NCBI GenBank assembly: GCA_963995505.1
Contig: OZ023180.1
Location: forward strand, 9,371,301-9,435,300
Direction: 5' to 3'
Origin: Hypericum androsaemum
Lineage: Eukaryota; Streptophyta; Magnoliopsida; Malpighiales; Hypericaceae
Length of the DNA: 64,000 bases
Part shown: in pieces, positions 47,155 to 58,700 of the stretch
Position numbering within the stretch: the stretch's first letter is position 1
Layout: the number at the start of each line of letters is the position of its first letter
The notes under the pieces: model-generated
What the model saw: the letters and a program-made list of their open reading frames with translations, nothing else
The model's database searches: none
Told to the model about the DNA's origin: nothing
Translations under genes and position numbers: made by a program

Positions 47155-47934
47155 TGATACAAACCCCGCCAATGATGCGCGAGACCCGTCCAAGAAGCAT
47201 TGAAATCCCCGATCGTTCTAGATCAGTTTGTGATGGAGATCTCGACCCGATGCTCACAACCAAACAAGAACCTTGGTATTAAGACTGCGACCCGCTGCTT
47301 GAGTTGAAACAAAGAACCTTGATATATCGATGATGCCACAAACAGTATGAAGATCTGCTTGATTAGTCGAAGGTGAACTCGACAGAATCGCTCCGCTGTG
47401 TTCGACAAGTTCCGTAGAACCAAGGGAGAGACTTGCTCACATTTTTTGATCAAAATATTCTACCTTTTCTCATTGCATAAGCCTATGTAAATAGGCTCAA
47501 TATTACAAAGAGATTCCTAAGCAAACAGCCCCTAAAAAGGAATAGAAATCTGGCTGAAAGGGAAACTAAAAAGGAAACAATTCTCTGCCTTTTAGGAAGG
47601 CTACAAACGTGACAAACAAGCTAAATAAGCCAAGAGTTGTTGGAATATAACTTCCTAATAAAAACTAATGGCTGAAATAAATTTCCTAAATAGAATTCCC
47701 AAATCAGAGAGAATGAATCTTCAAGATCTTTGCTGCTGGAATTTCCTTCTTTAACATGAATGAATGCTCTCAAGTTCGTGGTTCTTCAACAACGGACATC
47801 AATGAACTCACTTGAGTCCAACTCTTCAATATAAGCTTGGAAATCAGCCCGTTAAATTGTAATTTGAAGTGCTTTGCACATGCTCTCACAATTGGTCAAT
47901 TTAGTACTTTATAAGGCTGCTAGGATTCATATCA
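47155..47934 (-). mobile_element. B-type 3' LTR
   Basis: 780 bp. It shares TGATACAAACCCCGCC at its outer end with the LTR at 35794 (TGATACGAACC elsewhere), a point change that groups these two duplicated loci. Confidence 0.9.
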
Positions 47935-48932
47935 TTCCCCTCCTCTTGAAAGGGATTTGTCCTCAAATCCTCGCATATGGCATGCTGCCACAAATTAACA
48001 ACCATGCTGGAACAAGGTTGAGTCTTCGAACGGCGTGGTTGCACTTGATACCTTCCTCTCCAACAAAATAGATACTTCGAACATAAATAATCTGATATCA
48101 TCTCCAAATCAAAAGTTAAAGACTCTCTTTTTCGAATAAGCCTTTCACCAATCTTCAAAGCATTCCACAAGTTGATCAATGCTGATCCTCTAACATATTC
48201 AAACTTGTCAACTCCCAAGAAGTCTATATGCTCAACATATTCAACATGAAAATCTGGATATATGTAAGATATGGGCTGAACCTCTTCCTTCTTAACCACG
48301 ACAACAAATTCTTCATGATCACCATCAATTGGAGTTATACACTTTTTCATGTGAACAACATTATTTTCCACAGATAATTCATCAAATAAATCCCTTAAGT
48401 AAAGTAGTGACATTGTATGCTCATCAAAGCAATCTCCATCAAATAAGTCAATAGAATATGCACCAAACTCCTCCCATGTCAAAGCCTCTTCAAGAACTTT
48501 AAAAGAAGAAGCTTTCATGTCAACTTCAGAACCACATACCTTATTCTCAATGTCGCACTTAGTGTGAATGATCTTCTCACATCACACTTCACAACCTTCT
48601 CTTGCATGTAAGTCAATTTTTCTTGCCAATGACATAAGTTTCTCCCAGCCGTCTTCATCATCCCATGTTGTAACTCGATGAGTGCTATCACCTCTCACCC
48701 CAATCTTCCTTTGTTGAGCTCTTGTATCCTTGCATACTTTAGGAACAACGTCTACCCGCTTCGAAAGTTTACTCTCTATACGGTCTATCCGTCTGTGAAA
48801 CTTATTGATCTCCCCACTCACCATGCAATTCATCTCACTCATCACAGCCTCCATAAACTTTTGTGGATCAGCCAATGACTCATCACCTTCAAAGTTTGTT
48901 CTTGAGTAATCGTAGGACATGTTCTTGCACAT
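47901..48932 (-). pseudogene. Internal reading frame with one in-frame stop
   Basis: Same protein as 5645-6700, starting at ATG 48932 (MCKN) and ending in the 3' LTR at 47901. The only obvious lesion is an in-frame TGA at about 48582-48584 after GCEV, where other copies have CGA or CAA. Two neighbouring CG sites read CA here on the + strand (CATCACAC versus CGTCGCAC), so decay by cytosine deamination is likely. The blocks TWEEFGAYSIDLFDG, DFLGVDKF, LCSKYLFCWRGRYQVQPRR and NPFQEEGNDMN are all intact. Confidence 0.8.
47935..47947 (-). other. Polypurine tract
   Basis: AAGAGGAGGGGAA on the minus strand, beside the 3' LTR. Confidence 0.85.
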
Positions 48933-49150
48933 TCTCTTTTTTTTCTTTCCACTTTTTTTTCAAACTTTTTTTTCAGCCTCCTTTCTTCCTTTGTAGGCTG
49001 CCTTCTTTTCTTTCTTTCTTTTTTCCAGATTTTTTCTCTCTTTTTTTGATTTTTTTTCTTTCTCCAACTCAGAATACAATAAGAACAACTAACTGAAAAC
49101 TAATGATAAAAACGAAATTTAAAGGATAGATAGAACTAAAATAGAACCTA

Positions 49151-49163
49151 GGCTCTGATACCA
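49151..49163 (-). other. Primer binding site, initiator tRNA-Met (full 13-base match)
   Basis: The minus strand reads TGGTATCAGAGCC, one base longer a match to the tRNA 3' end than in the other copies, two bases inside the LTR at 49166. Confidence 0.93.
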
Positions 49164-49165
49164 AA

Positions 49166-49945
49166 TGATACGAACCCCGCCAACGATGCGCGAGACCCAT
49201 CCAAGAAGCGTTGAAATTCCAGATCATTCTAGATCAGTTTGTGATGGAGATCTCGACCCGATGCTCACAACCAAACAAGAACCTTGGTATTAAGACTGTG
49301 ACCCGCTGCTTGAGTTGAAACAAAGAACCTTGATATATCGATGACGCCACAAATAGTATGAAGATCTGCTTGATTAGTCGAAGGTGAACTCGACGGAATC
49401 GCTCCGCTGTGTTTGAGAAGTTCCGTAGAACCAAGGGAGAGACTTACTCACGTTTTTTGATCAAAATATTCTGCCTCTTCTCATTGCATAAGCCTCTGTA
49501 AATAGGCTCAATATTACAAAGAGATTCCTAAGCAAACAACCCCTAAAAAGGAATAGAAATCTGGCTGGAAGGGAAACTAAAAAGGAAACAATTCTCTGCC
49601 TTTTAGGAAGGCTACAAACGTGACAAACAAGCTAAATAAGCCAAGAGTTGTTGGAATATAACTTCCTAATAAAAACTAATGGCTGAAATAAATTTCCTAA
49701 ATAGAATTCCCAAATCAGAGAGAATGAATCTTCAAGATCTTTGCTGCTGGAATTTCCTTCTTTAACATGAATGAATGCTCTCAATTTCGTCGTTCTTCAA
49801 CAACAGACATCAATGAACTCACTTGAGTCCAACTCTTCAATATAAGCTTGGAAATCAGCCCGTTAAATTGTAACTTGAAGTGCTTTGCACATGCTCTCAC
49901 AATTGGTCAATTTAGTAATTTATAAGGCTACTAGGATTCATATCA
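49166..49945 (-). mobile_element. B-type 5' LTR
   Basis: 780 bp, followed on the right by a polypurine tract (49946-49958) that belongs to a lost neighbouring unit. Confidence 0.9.
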
Positions 49946-52900
49946 TTCCCCTCCTCTTGAAAGGGATTTGTCCTTTTCTTGCCTTTTCTTTCCTTATCTT
50001 GCATTTTCTTGCCTTTTCTTGACTTACTGTCCTTTTCTTGCCTTTTCTTGCCTTTTCATGCCTTTCCTTGCCTTTTCTTGCCATTTCATTACTTATCTTG
50101 CCTTTTCTTACCTTATCTTGCCTTTTCTTGCCTTTTCATACCTTTTCTTGCCTTTTCTTTAACGTCCTTTTCTTTTCTTTCCTTTCCTTGCCTTTTCATG
50201 CCTTTTGCTTGCCTTTTCTTACCTTTTCTTTTCTTATCTTGCCTTTTTCTTGCCTTTTCTTACCTTCTTTTGACTTATCTTTCCTTTTCTTGCCTTTTCA
50301 TGCCTTTTCCTTACCTTGTCTTTCCTTATCTTGCCTTATCTTGCCTTTTCTTTCCTTATCTTGCCTTTTCTTACCTTTTCCTTGTCTTTTCTTACCTTTT
50401 CCTTGCCTTTCCATGCCTTATCCATGACTTTTCTTTCTGTATCTTGCCTTTTCCTGGCTTTTCCTTGCCTTTTCCTTGCCTTTTCTTTCCTTTTCTTGCC
50501 TTTTCAACCCTTTTCTTGCCTTTTCCTTGTCTTTTCTTGCCTTTTCTTGACTTATCAATCCTTTTCTTGCCTTTTCATGCCTTTGCTTACCTTATCTAGC
50601 CTTTTGCTTGCCTTATCTTACCCTTTCATTCCTTATATATCCTTTTCTTACCTTATCTTGCCTTTTCATGCGTTTTCTTGCCTTTTCATGCCTTTGCTTG
50701 CCTTTTCTTTCCTTTTCTTGCCTTTCCTTGCCTTTTCTGTCTTTATCTTGCCTTTTCTTTGCCTTTTCTTACCTTTTCTTGCCTTATCTTTCCATCTCTT
50801 GCCTTTTCATGCCTTTTCCATGCCTTTTCTTCCCTTTTCATTCCTTATCTTGCCTTTTCCTTGCCTTTTCTTACCTTTTCTTTGCTTATCTTGCCTCAAC
50901 TTTCATTTTCATTCCTTTTCTTGCATTTCCTACCCTTTTCTTGCCTTATCTTGCCTAATCTTGCATTTTCTTTCCTTTTCTTGCCTTATCTTGCATTTTC
51001 TTTGCTTTTCCTTACCCTTTCTTTCCTTTTCTTGCCTTTTTATGCCTTTTCTTTCTTTTTCCTTGGCTTTTCTTGCCATTTCCATGTCTTTTCTTGCCTT
51101 TTTTTGCCTTTACCTTGCCTTTTCCTTGCCTTTTTTGCCTTTTCTTGCCTATGCTTACATTTTCTTTCCTTTTGTCACCTTTTCTTCCATTTTCTTGCCT
51201 TTTCACGCCTTTTCCCTGCCCTTTCTTGCCATATCTTACCTTTTCTTGCCTTTTCCTTGCCTTTTCTTTCCTTTTCTTGCCTTATCTTGCCTTTTCTTAT
51301 CTCATCTTTCCTTTTCTTTCCTTTTCTTGCTTTTCCTTCCCTTTTCTTGCCTTTTCCTTGCCTTTTCTTACCTTTTCTTGCCTTTTCCTTGCCTTTTCTT
51401 ACCCTTTCTTGCCTTTTCCTTGCCTTTTCTTTCCTTTTCTTGCCTTTTCTTGCCATTTCTTCCCTTTTCTTGCCTTTTTCTTACCTTATCTTGCTTTTTC
51501 TTGCCTTTTCATGCCTTTTCTTTCCTTTTCTTGCCTTTTCATGCCTTTTCCCTACCTTTTCTTTCTTTATCCTGCCTTTTCTTGCCTATTCCTTGAATTT
51601 TCTTTCCTTTTCTTGCCTTTTCATGCCTTTTCCCTTCCTTTTCTTTCTTTATCCTGCCTTTTCTTGCCTTTTCCTTGAATTTTCTTACCTTTTCTTGCCT
51701 TATCTTTCCTTCTCTTACATTTTCATGCAATTTCCTTGCCTTTTCTTACATTTTCCTTGCCTTTTCTTACCTTTGCTTGGCTTATCTTGCCTCATTTTTC
51801 ATATCTGTACCTTTTCTTGCATTTCCTTCTCTTTTCTTACCTCATCTTGCATTTTCTTTCCTTATCTTGCCTTTTCTTTCCTTTTTCTCGCCTTTTCTTT
51901 GCCTTTTCTTACCTTTTCTTGCCTTATCTTTCCTTTTCTTGCCTTTTCCTTTCCTTTTCTTACCTTTTCTTGGCGTATCTTGTCTCATTTTCATTTCTGT
52001 TCCTTTTCTTGCATTTCCTTCCCTATTCTTGCCTTATCTTGCCTAATCTTGCATTTTTTTTCCTTATCTTGCCTTTTCTTTCCTTTTACTTGCCTTTTCT
52101 TTCCTTTTCTTGCCTTATCTTGCCTTATCTTGTCTTTTCCTTCCCTTTTCTTTCCCTTTTCTTGCCTTTTCTTGCCTTATCTTGTCTTTTCTTGCCTTTT
52201 CTTTCCTTTTCTTGCCTTTTCTGGCCTTATCTTGCCTTTTCTTGCCTTTTCTTTCCTTTTCTTTCCTTATCTTGCCTTATCTTGCCTTTTTGTGCCTTTT
52301 CCATGTCTTTTCTTACCTTTTCCATGCCTTTTCTTGCTTTATCTTACCTTCTCTTGCCTTTCGTTGCCTTATATTGCCTTTCCTTGCCAATTCCTTGCCT
52401 TATCTTGCCTTTTCTTGCCTTATTTTGCCTTATCTTTCCTTTTCTTGCCTTTTCTTTCCTTTTTTACCTTATCTTGCTTTTCTTTCCATTTCAAGCATTT
52501 TCTTCCCTTTTCATGCATTTTCTTTCCTTTTCTTGCCTTATCTTGCCTTTTTCTCGCCTTTTCTTGCTTTTCATGCCTTTTCCAAGCCTTTTCTTGCCTT
52601 ATCTTGCCTTTTCCTAGCCTTTTCTTTTCTTTTCTTGCCCTTTCTTGCCTAATCTTACCTTTTCTTGCCTTATCTTACCTTTTCTTGCCTTATCTTATAT
52701 TTTCTTGCCTTATCTTTCCTTTTCTTGCCTTTTCAATGCCTTTTCTTGCCTTTTCTTTCCTTTTCCTTTCCTTTTCTTGCTTTATCTTTCCTTTTCTTGC
52801 CATTGCCTTCCTTTTCTTACCTTATCTTCCCTTATCTTGCATTTTCTTGCCTTTTTTTGACTTATCTTGCCTTTTCTTGCCTTTTTATGGCTTTCCTTAG

Positions 52901-55749
52901 CATTTTTTTCCTTATCTTGCCCTTTCATTACTTATATTGCCTTTTCTTACCTTATCTAGCCTTTCCATGCCTTTTCTTTCCTTTCCTTGCCTTTTCATGC
53001 CTTTTCATGCCTTTTCTTTTCTTATCTTGCCTTTTACTTGCCTTTTCTTACCTTTTCTTGCCTTATCTTTCCATTTCTTGCCTTTCATGCCCCTTCCTTT
53101 CCTTTTCTTGCCTTTTCTTTCCTTATCTTGCCTTTTCTTCCCTTATCTTGCCTTATCTAGCCTTTTCTTTCCTTTTCTTACCTTTTAATGCCTTTTCCTA
53201 GCCTTATCTTCCCTTTTCTTGCCTTTTCCTTGTCTTTTCTTACCTTTTCTTACCTTTTCCTTGCCTTTTGATGCCTTTTCCATGCATTTTCTTTCCTTAT
53301 CTTGCCTTTTCTTGGCTTTTCCTTGCCTTTTTATGCCATTTCTTGCCTTTTCTTGCCTTTTCATGCCTTTTCTTACCTTATCTTGCCTTTTGCTTGCCTT
53401 ATCTTGCCCTTTCATTCCTTATCTTACCTTTTCTTACCTTATCTTGATTTTTCTTGCCTTTTCATGCCTTTTCTTTGATTTTCTTGTCTTTTCATGCCTT
53501 TTCCCTGCCTTTTCTTTCTTTATCTTGCCTTTTCTTTCTTTATCTTGCCTTTTCTTTGCCTTTTCTTACTTTTTCTTGCCTTATCTTTCCTTCTCTTACC
53601 TTTTCATACAATTTCCTTGCCTTTTCTTACCATTTCCTTGCCTTTTCTTACCTTTGCTTGGCTTATCTTGCCTCATTTTTCATATCCGTTCCTTTTCTTC
53701 CATTTCCTTCTATTTTCTTGCCTTATCTTGCCTCATTTTGCATTTTCTTTCCTTATCTTTCCTTTTCTTTCCTTTTCCTTGCCTTTTCTTTCCTTTTCTT
53801 TGCCTTTTCTTACCTTTTCTTGTCTTATCTTTCCTTATCTTGCCTTTTCATGTAATTTCCTTTCCTTTTCTTTCCTTTCCCTTGCCATTTCTTACCTTTT
53901 CTTGGCTTATCCTGCCTTATTTTTCATTTCCATTCCTTTTCTTGCATTTTCTTCCCTTTTCTTTTCTTATCTTGCCTAATCTTGCATTTTCTTTCCGTAT
54001 CTTGCCTTTTCTTTCCCTTTCCTTGCCATTTCTTTCCTTTTCTTGCCTTTTCTTGCATTTTCCTTGCCTTTTCTTGCCTTATCTTGCCTTTTCTTGCCTT
54101 ATATTGCCTAATCTTTCCTTTTATTTCCTTTTCTTTCCTATTCATGTCTTTTCTTACATTTTCATTCCTTTTGCTTTCCTTTTCTTTCCTTTTTTTGCCT
54201 TTTGCTTGCCTTTTCTTTCCTTATCTTGCCTTTTTCTTGCCTTTTCTTGCTTTTCATGCCTTTTCCTTGCCTTTTCTTGCCATTTCATAACTATTCCTTG
54301 CCTTATCTTGCCTTATCTTGCCTTTTCTTACCTTTTCCTAACCTTTTCTTTCCTTTTCTTGCCCTTTCTTCCCTTTTCTTGCCTTTTCTTGCATTATGGA
54401 TCTTGCCTTATTCTTGCCTTATCTTTCCTTTTCTTGCCTTTTCAGTCCTTTTCCATGCATTTTCTTGCCTTTTCTTGCCTTTTCTTGCCTTTGCTTGCCT
54501 TTTCTTGCATTTTCTTGACCTATCTGACCTTTTCTTGATTTCTTGCCTTTTCTTGCCTTTTTTTGCCTTATCTTGTCTTTTCTTGCCTTATCTTGCCCTT
54601 TCATTCCTTATCTTGCCTTTTCTTACCTTATCTTGCATTTTCTTACCTTTTCATGCCTTTTCTTGCATTTTCTATCCTTTTCTTGCCTTTTCATGCCTTT
54701 TCCTTGCATTTTCTTGCCTTTTCTTGCCATTTCCTTGCCTTTTCTTACCTTTTCTTGCCTTATCTTTCCTTTTCACGCCTTTTCATGCCTTTTCCATGCC
54801 TTTTCCTGCCTTTACTTTCCTTATCTTGCCTTGTCATGCCTTTTCCTTGTCTTATCTTGCCTTTTCCTTGCATTTTCCTTGCCTTTTCATTCCTTTTCTT
54901 GCCTTATCTTGCCTTTTCCTTTCCTTTCCTTTCCTTTTCATGCCTTTTCATGCCTTTTCTTGAATTATCTTTTATTTTCTACCCTTTTCATTCCTTTTCC
55001 ATACATTTTCTTGATTTTCCTATCCTTTTCTTGCCTTTTCTTTCCTTTTCCTGCCTTTTCTTTCCTTATCTTGCCTTTTCTTACCTTATCTTGCCTTTTC
55101 ATGTCTTTTCATGTCTTTTCTTGCCTTTTCTTGCCTTTTCCTTGCCTTATCTTTCCTTTTCTTGCCTTTTCATGACTTTTCCTTGCCTTTTCTTGCCTTT
55201 TCTTTCCTTAACTTGCATTTTTCGTGCCTTTTCCTTGCCTTTTTGTTCCTTTTCTTGCCTTATCTTCCCTTTTCTTGCCTTATCTTGCCTAATCTTGCTT
55301 TTTTTTTCCTCATCTTGCCTTTTCTTTCCTTTGCTTTTTTTTCCTTATCTTGCCTTTTCTTACCTTTTCATTGCCCTTTCTTTCCATTTCTTGCCTTTTC
55401 ATGCCTTTTCTTGCCTTATTTTTCCTTTTCTTACCTTTTCTTGCCTAATCTTTCCTTTTCTTTCCTTTACTTCCGTTTTCTTGCCTTTTCCTTCCCTTTT
55501 CTTGCCTTTTCCTTGCCTTTTCATGCCTTTTCCATGCCTCTTGCCTTATTTTGCCTTATTTTTCCTTTTCTTGCCTTTTCTTTCCTTTTCTTACCTTATC
55601 TTGCTTTTCTTACCATTTCAAGCCTTTTCTTCCCTTTTCATGCCTTTTCTTGCCTTTTCCTTGCCTTTTCTTGCCTTATCTTTCCTTTTTTTCCTTTTCT
55701 TGCCTTTTTCTTGCCTTTTCTTGCTTTTCATGCCTTTTCCATGCCTTTT

Positions 55750-58700
55750 CTTGCCTTATCTTGCCTTTTCCTAGCCTTTTCTATCCTTTTCTTGCCTTTC
55801 TTGCCTAATCTTGCCTTTTCTTGCCTTATCTTACCTTTTCTTGCCTTATCTTTCCTTTTCTTGCATTTTCTATGCCTTTGCCATGCCTTTTCTTGCTTTT
55901 CTATGACTTATCTGTCCATTTTTTGCCTTCTCTTGCCTTTTCTTGCCTTATCTTGCCCTTTCTTACCTTATCTTGCCCTTTCATTCCTCATCTTGCCCTT
56001 TCTTACCTTATCTTGCCATTTCTTGCCTTTTCATGCCTTTTCTTTCCTTTCCTTGCCTTTTCATGCCTTTTCCTTGCCTTTCCTTACCTTTTCTTGCCTT
56101 ATCTTTCCTTTTCTTGCCTTTTCATGCCTTTTCCTTGCCTTTTCTAGCCTTTTCTTTCCTTATCTTGCCTTATCTTGCTTTTTCTTTCCTTTTCTTTCCT
56201 TTTCTTGCCTTATCTTGCCTTTTCTTACCTTATCTTGCCTTTTCCTTGTCTTTTCTTACCTTTTCTTACCTTTTCCTTGCCTTTTCATGCCTTTTCCAAG
56301 CCTTTTCTTTCCTTATCTTGCCTTTTCTTGGCTTTTCCTTGCCTTTTCCTTGCCTTTTCTTTTCTTTTCATGCCATTTCTTGCATTTTCTTGCCTTTTCA
56401 AGCCTTTTCTTGCATTTTCCTTGCCTTTTCTTGACTTATCTTATCTCGTCTTTTGCTTGCCTTTTCTTACCTAATCTCGCCTTTTGCTTGCCTTATCTTG
56501 CCCTTTCATTCCTTATCTTGCCTTTTCAAACATTATCTTGCCTTTTCATTCTTTTTCTTTCCTTTTTTTGCCTTTTCATTCCTTTTCCTTGCCTTTTCTT
56601 TCTTTATCTTGCCATTTTTTTGCCTTTTCCTTGCCTTTTCTTACCTTTTCTTGCCTTATCTTTCCTTTTCCTTGCCTTTTATTTCCTTTTCTTACCTTAT
56701 CTTTCCTTCTCTTTCCTTTTCATGCCTTTTCCTTGCCTTTTCTTCCCTTTTCTTTCCTTATCTTGCCTTTTCCTTGCCTTTTCTTGCCTCATTTTACATT
56801 TCCTTTTCTTTTCTTGCCTAGTCTTGCCTTTTCTTTCCTTATCTTGCATTTTCTTGCCTTTCCTTGCCTTTTCTTGACTTATTGTCCTTTTCTTGCCTTT
56901 TCATGCCTTTCCTTGCCTTTTCTTGCCATTTCATTACTTATTTTGCCTTTTCTTACCTTATCTTGCCTTTTCTTTAACGTCCTTTTCTTTTCTTTCCTTT
57001 CCTTTCCTTTTCATGCCTTTTCCTTGCCTTTTCTTACCTTTTCTTTTCTTATCTTGCCTTTTTCTTGCCTTTTCTTACCTTCTTTTGCCTTATCTTTCCT
57101 TTTCTTGCCTTTTCATGCCTTTTCCTTGCCTTGTCTTTCCTTATCTTGCCTTATCTTGCCTTTTCTTTCCTTATCTTGACTTTTCTTACCTTTTCCTTGT
57201 CTTTTCTTACCTTTTCTTACCTTTTCCTTGCCTTTCCTTGCCTTTCCATGCCTTATCCATGCCTTTTCTTTCTGTATCTTGCCTTTTCTTGGCTTTTCCT
57301 TGCCTTTCCTTGCCTTTTCTTTCCTTTTCATGCCATTTCTTGCCTTTTCTTGCCTTTTCAACCCATTTCTTGCCTTTTCCTTGTCTTTTCTTGCCTTTTC
57401 TTGACTTATCTATCCTTTTCTTGCCTTTTCATGCCTTTTCTTACCTTATCTAGCCTTTTGCTTGCCTTATCTTACCCTTTCATTCCTTATATATCCTTTT
57501 CTTACCTTATCTTGCCTTTTCAAGCCTTTTCTTGCCTTCTCTTTCCTTTTCATGCCTTTTCTTACCTTTTCTTTCCTTTTCTTGCCTTTTCATGCCTTTC
57601 CTAGCCTTTTCTTTCTTTATCTTGCCTTTTCTTGCCTTTTCTTTGCCTTTTCTTACCTTTTCTTGCCTTATCTTTCCTTCTCTTGCCTTTTCATGCCTTT
57701 TCCATGCCTTTTCTTCCCTTTTCATTCCTCATCTTGCCTTTTCCTTACCTTTTCTTACCTTTTCTTTTCTTATCTTGCCTCAACTTTCATTTTGATTCCT
57801 TTTCTTGCATTTCCTACCCTTTTCTTGCCTTATCTTGCCTAATCTTGCCTTTTCTTTCCTTATCTTGCCTTTTCTTTCCTTTTCCTTGCCTTTTCTTTAA
57901 TTTTCTTGCCTTATCTTGCATTTTCTTTGCTTTTCCTTACCCTTTCTTTCCTTTTCTTGCCTTTTTATGCCTTTTCTTTCTTTTTCCTTGCCTTTTCTTG
58001 CCTTTTCCATGCCTTTTCTTACCTTTTTTCCCTTTACCTTGCCTTTTTTTCCTTTTCTTGCCTATTCTTACATTTTCTTTCCTTTTCTCATCTTTTCTTA
58101 CCTTTTCTTGCCTTATCTTGCCTTTTCTTATCTCATCTTTCCTTTTCTTTCCTTTTCTTACTTTTCCTTCCATTTTCTTGCATTTTCCTTGCCTTTTCTT
58201 ACCTTTTCTTGCCTTTTCCTTGCCTTTTCTTACCTTATCTTGCCTTTTCCTTGCCTTTTCTTTCCTTTTCTTGCCTTTTCTTGCCATTTCTTCCCCTTTC
58301 TTGCCTTTTTCTTCCCTTTTCTTGCCTTATCTTGCCATTTCTTCCCTTTTCCTTGTCTTTTCTTACATTTTCTTACCTTTTCCTTGCTTATCTTGCCTTT
58401 TCTTACCTTTTCATGCCTTTTGCAAGCCTTTTCCTTGCTTATCTTGCCTTTTCTTACCTTTTCATGCCTTTTGCAAGCCTTTTCTTTCCTTATCATGACT
58501 TTTCTTGCCTTTTCCGTGCCTTTTCTTGCCTTTTAATGTCTTTTCCTGCCTTATCTTACCTTTTCATGCCTTTTCCATTCCTTTTCTTGCCTTTTCTTTC
58601 CTTTTCTTGCCTTTTCTTCACTTCTCTTGCCTTTTCTTGACTTTTCATGCCTTTTCTTGCTTTATCTTTCCTTTTCTTGCTATATCTAGCCTTTCCATTC

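Larger units (their letters stand above)
47155..49973 (-). mobile_element. B-type non-autonomous LTR element, LTR-INT-LTR plus stub of a second unit
   Basis: LTRs 47155-47934 and 49166-49945 enclose a full 1.23-kb internal region. Beyond the 5' LTR lies a second polypurine tract and GGGATTTGTCC (49946-49973), the truncated start of another internal region, after which satellite resumes. So this was a tandem array like 1165-8753 whose right part was deleted. CCTTA precedes 47155, as at 1160-1164, but the right duplication is lost. Confidence 0.9.
30000..54400. repeat. Two tandem copies of an ~11-kb satellite macro-unit that includes a TE insertion
   Basis: Copy 1 is about 30.0-41.4 kb and copy 2 about 41.4-54.4 kb. 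Marker pairs: GACTTATATGTCC 31.07/42.06 kb, GGCGTATCTTGTC 33.17/44.45, GGATCTTGCC 34.20/45.49, LTR start 35794/47155, TTTAACGTCC 36.78/50.16, CATCTCTTGCC 37.43/50.79, GGATCTTGCC 41.41/54.40. Copy 2 is about 2 kb longer because it holds LTR-INT-LTR where copy 1 holds one LTR. Edges are approximate. Confidence 0.75.
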
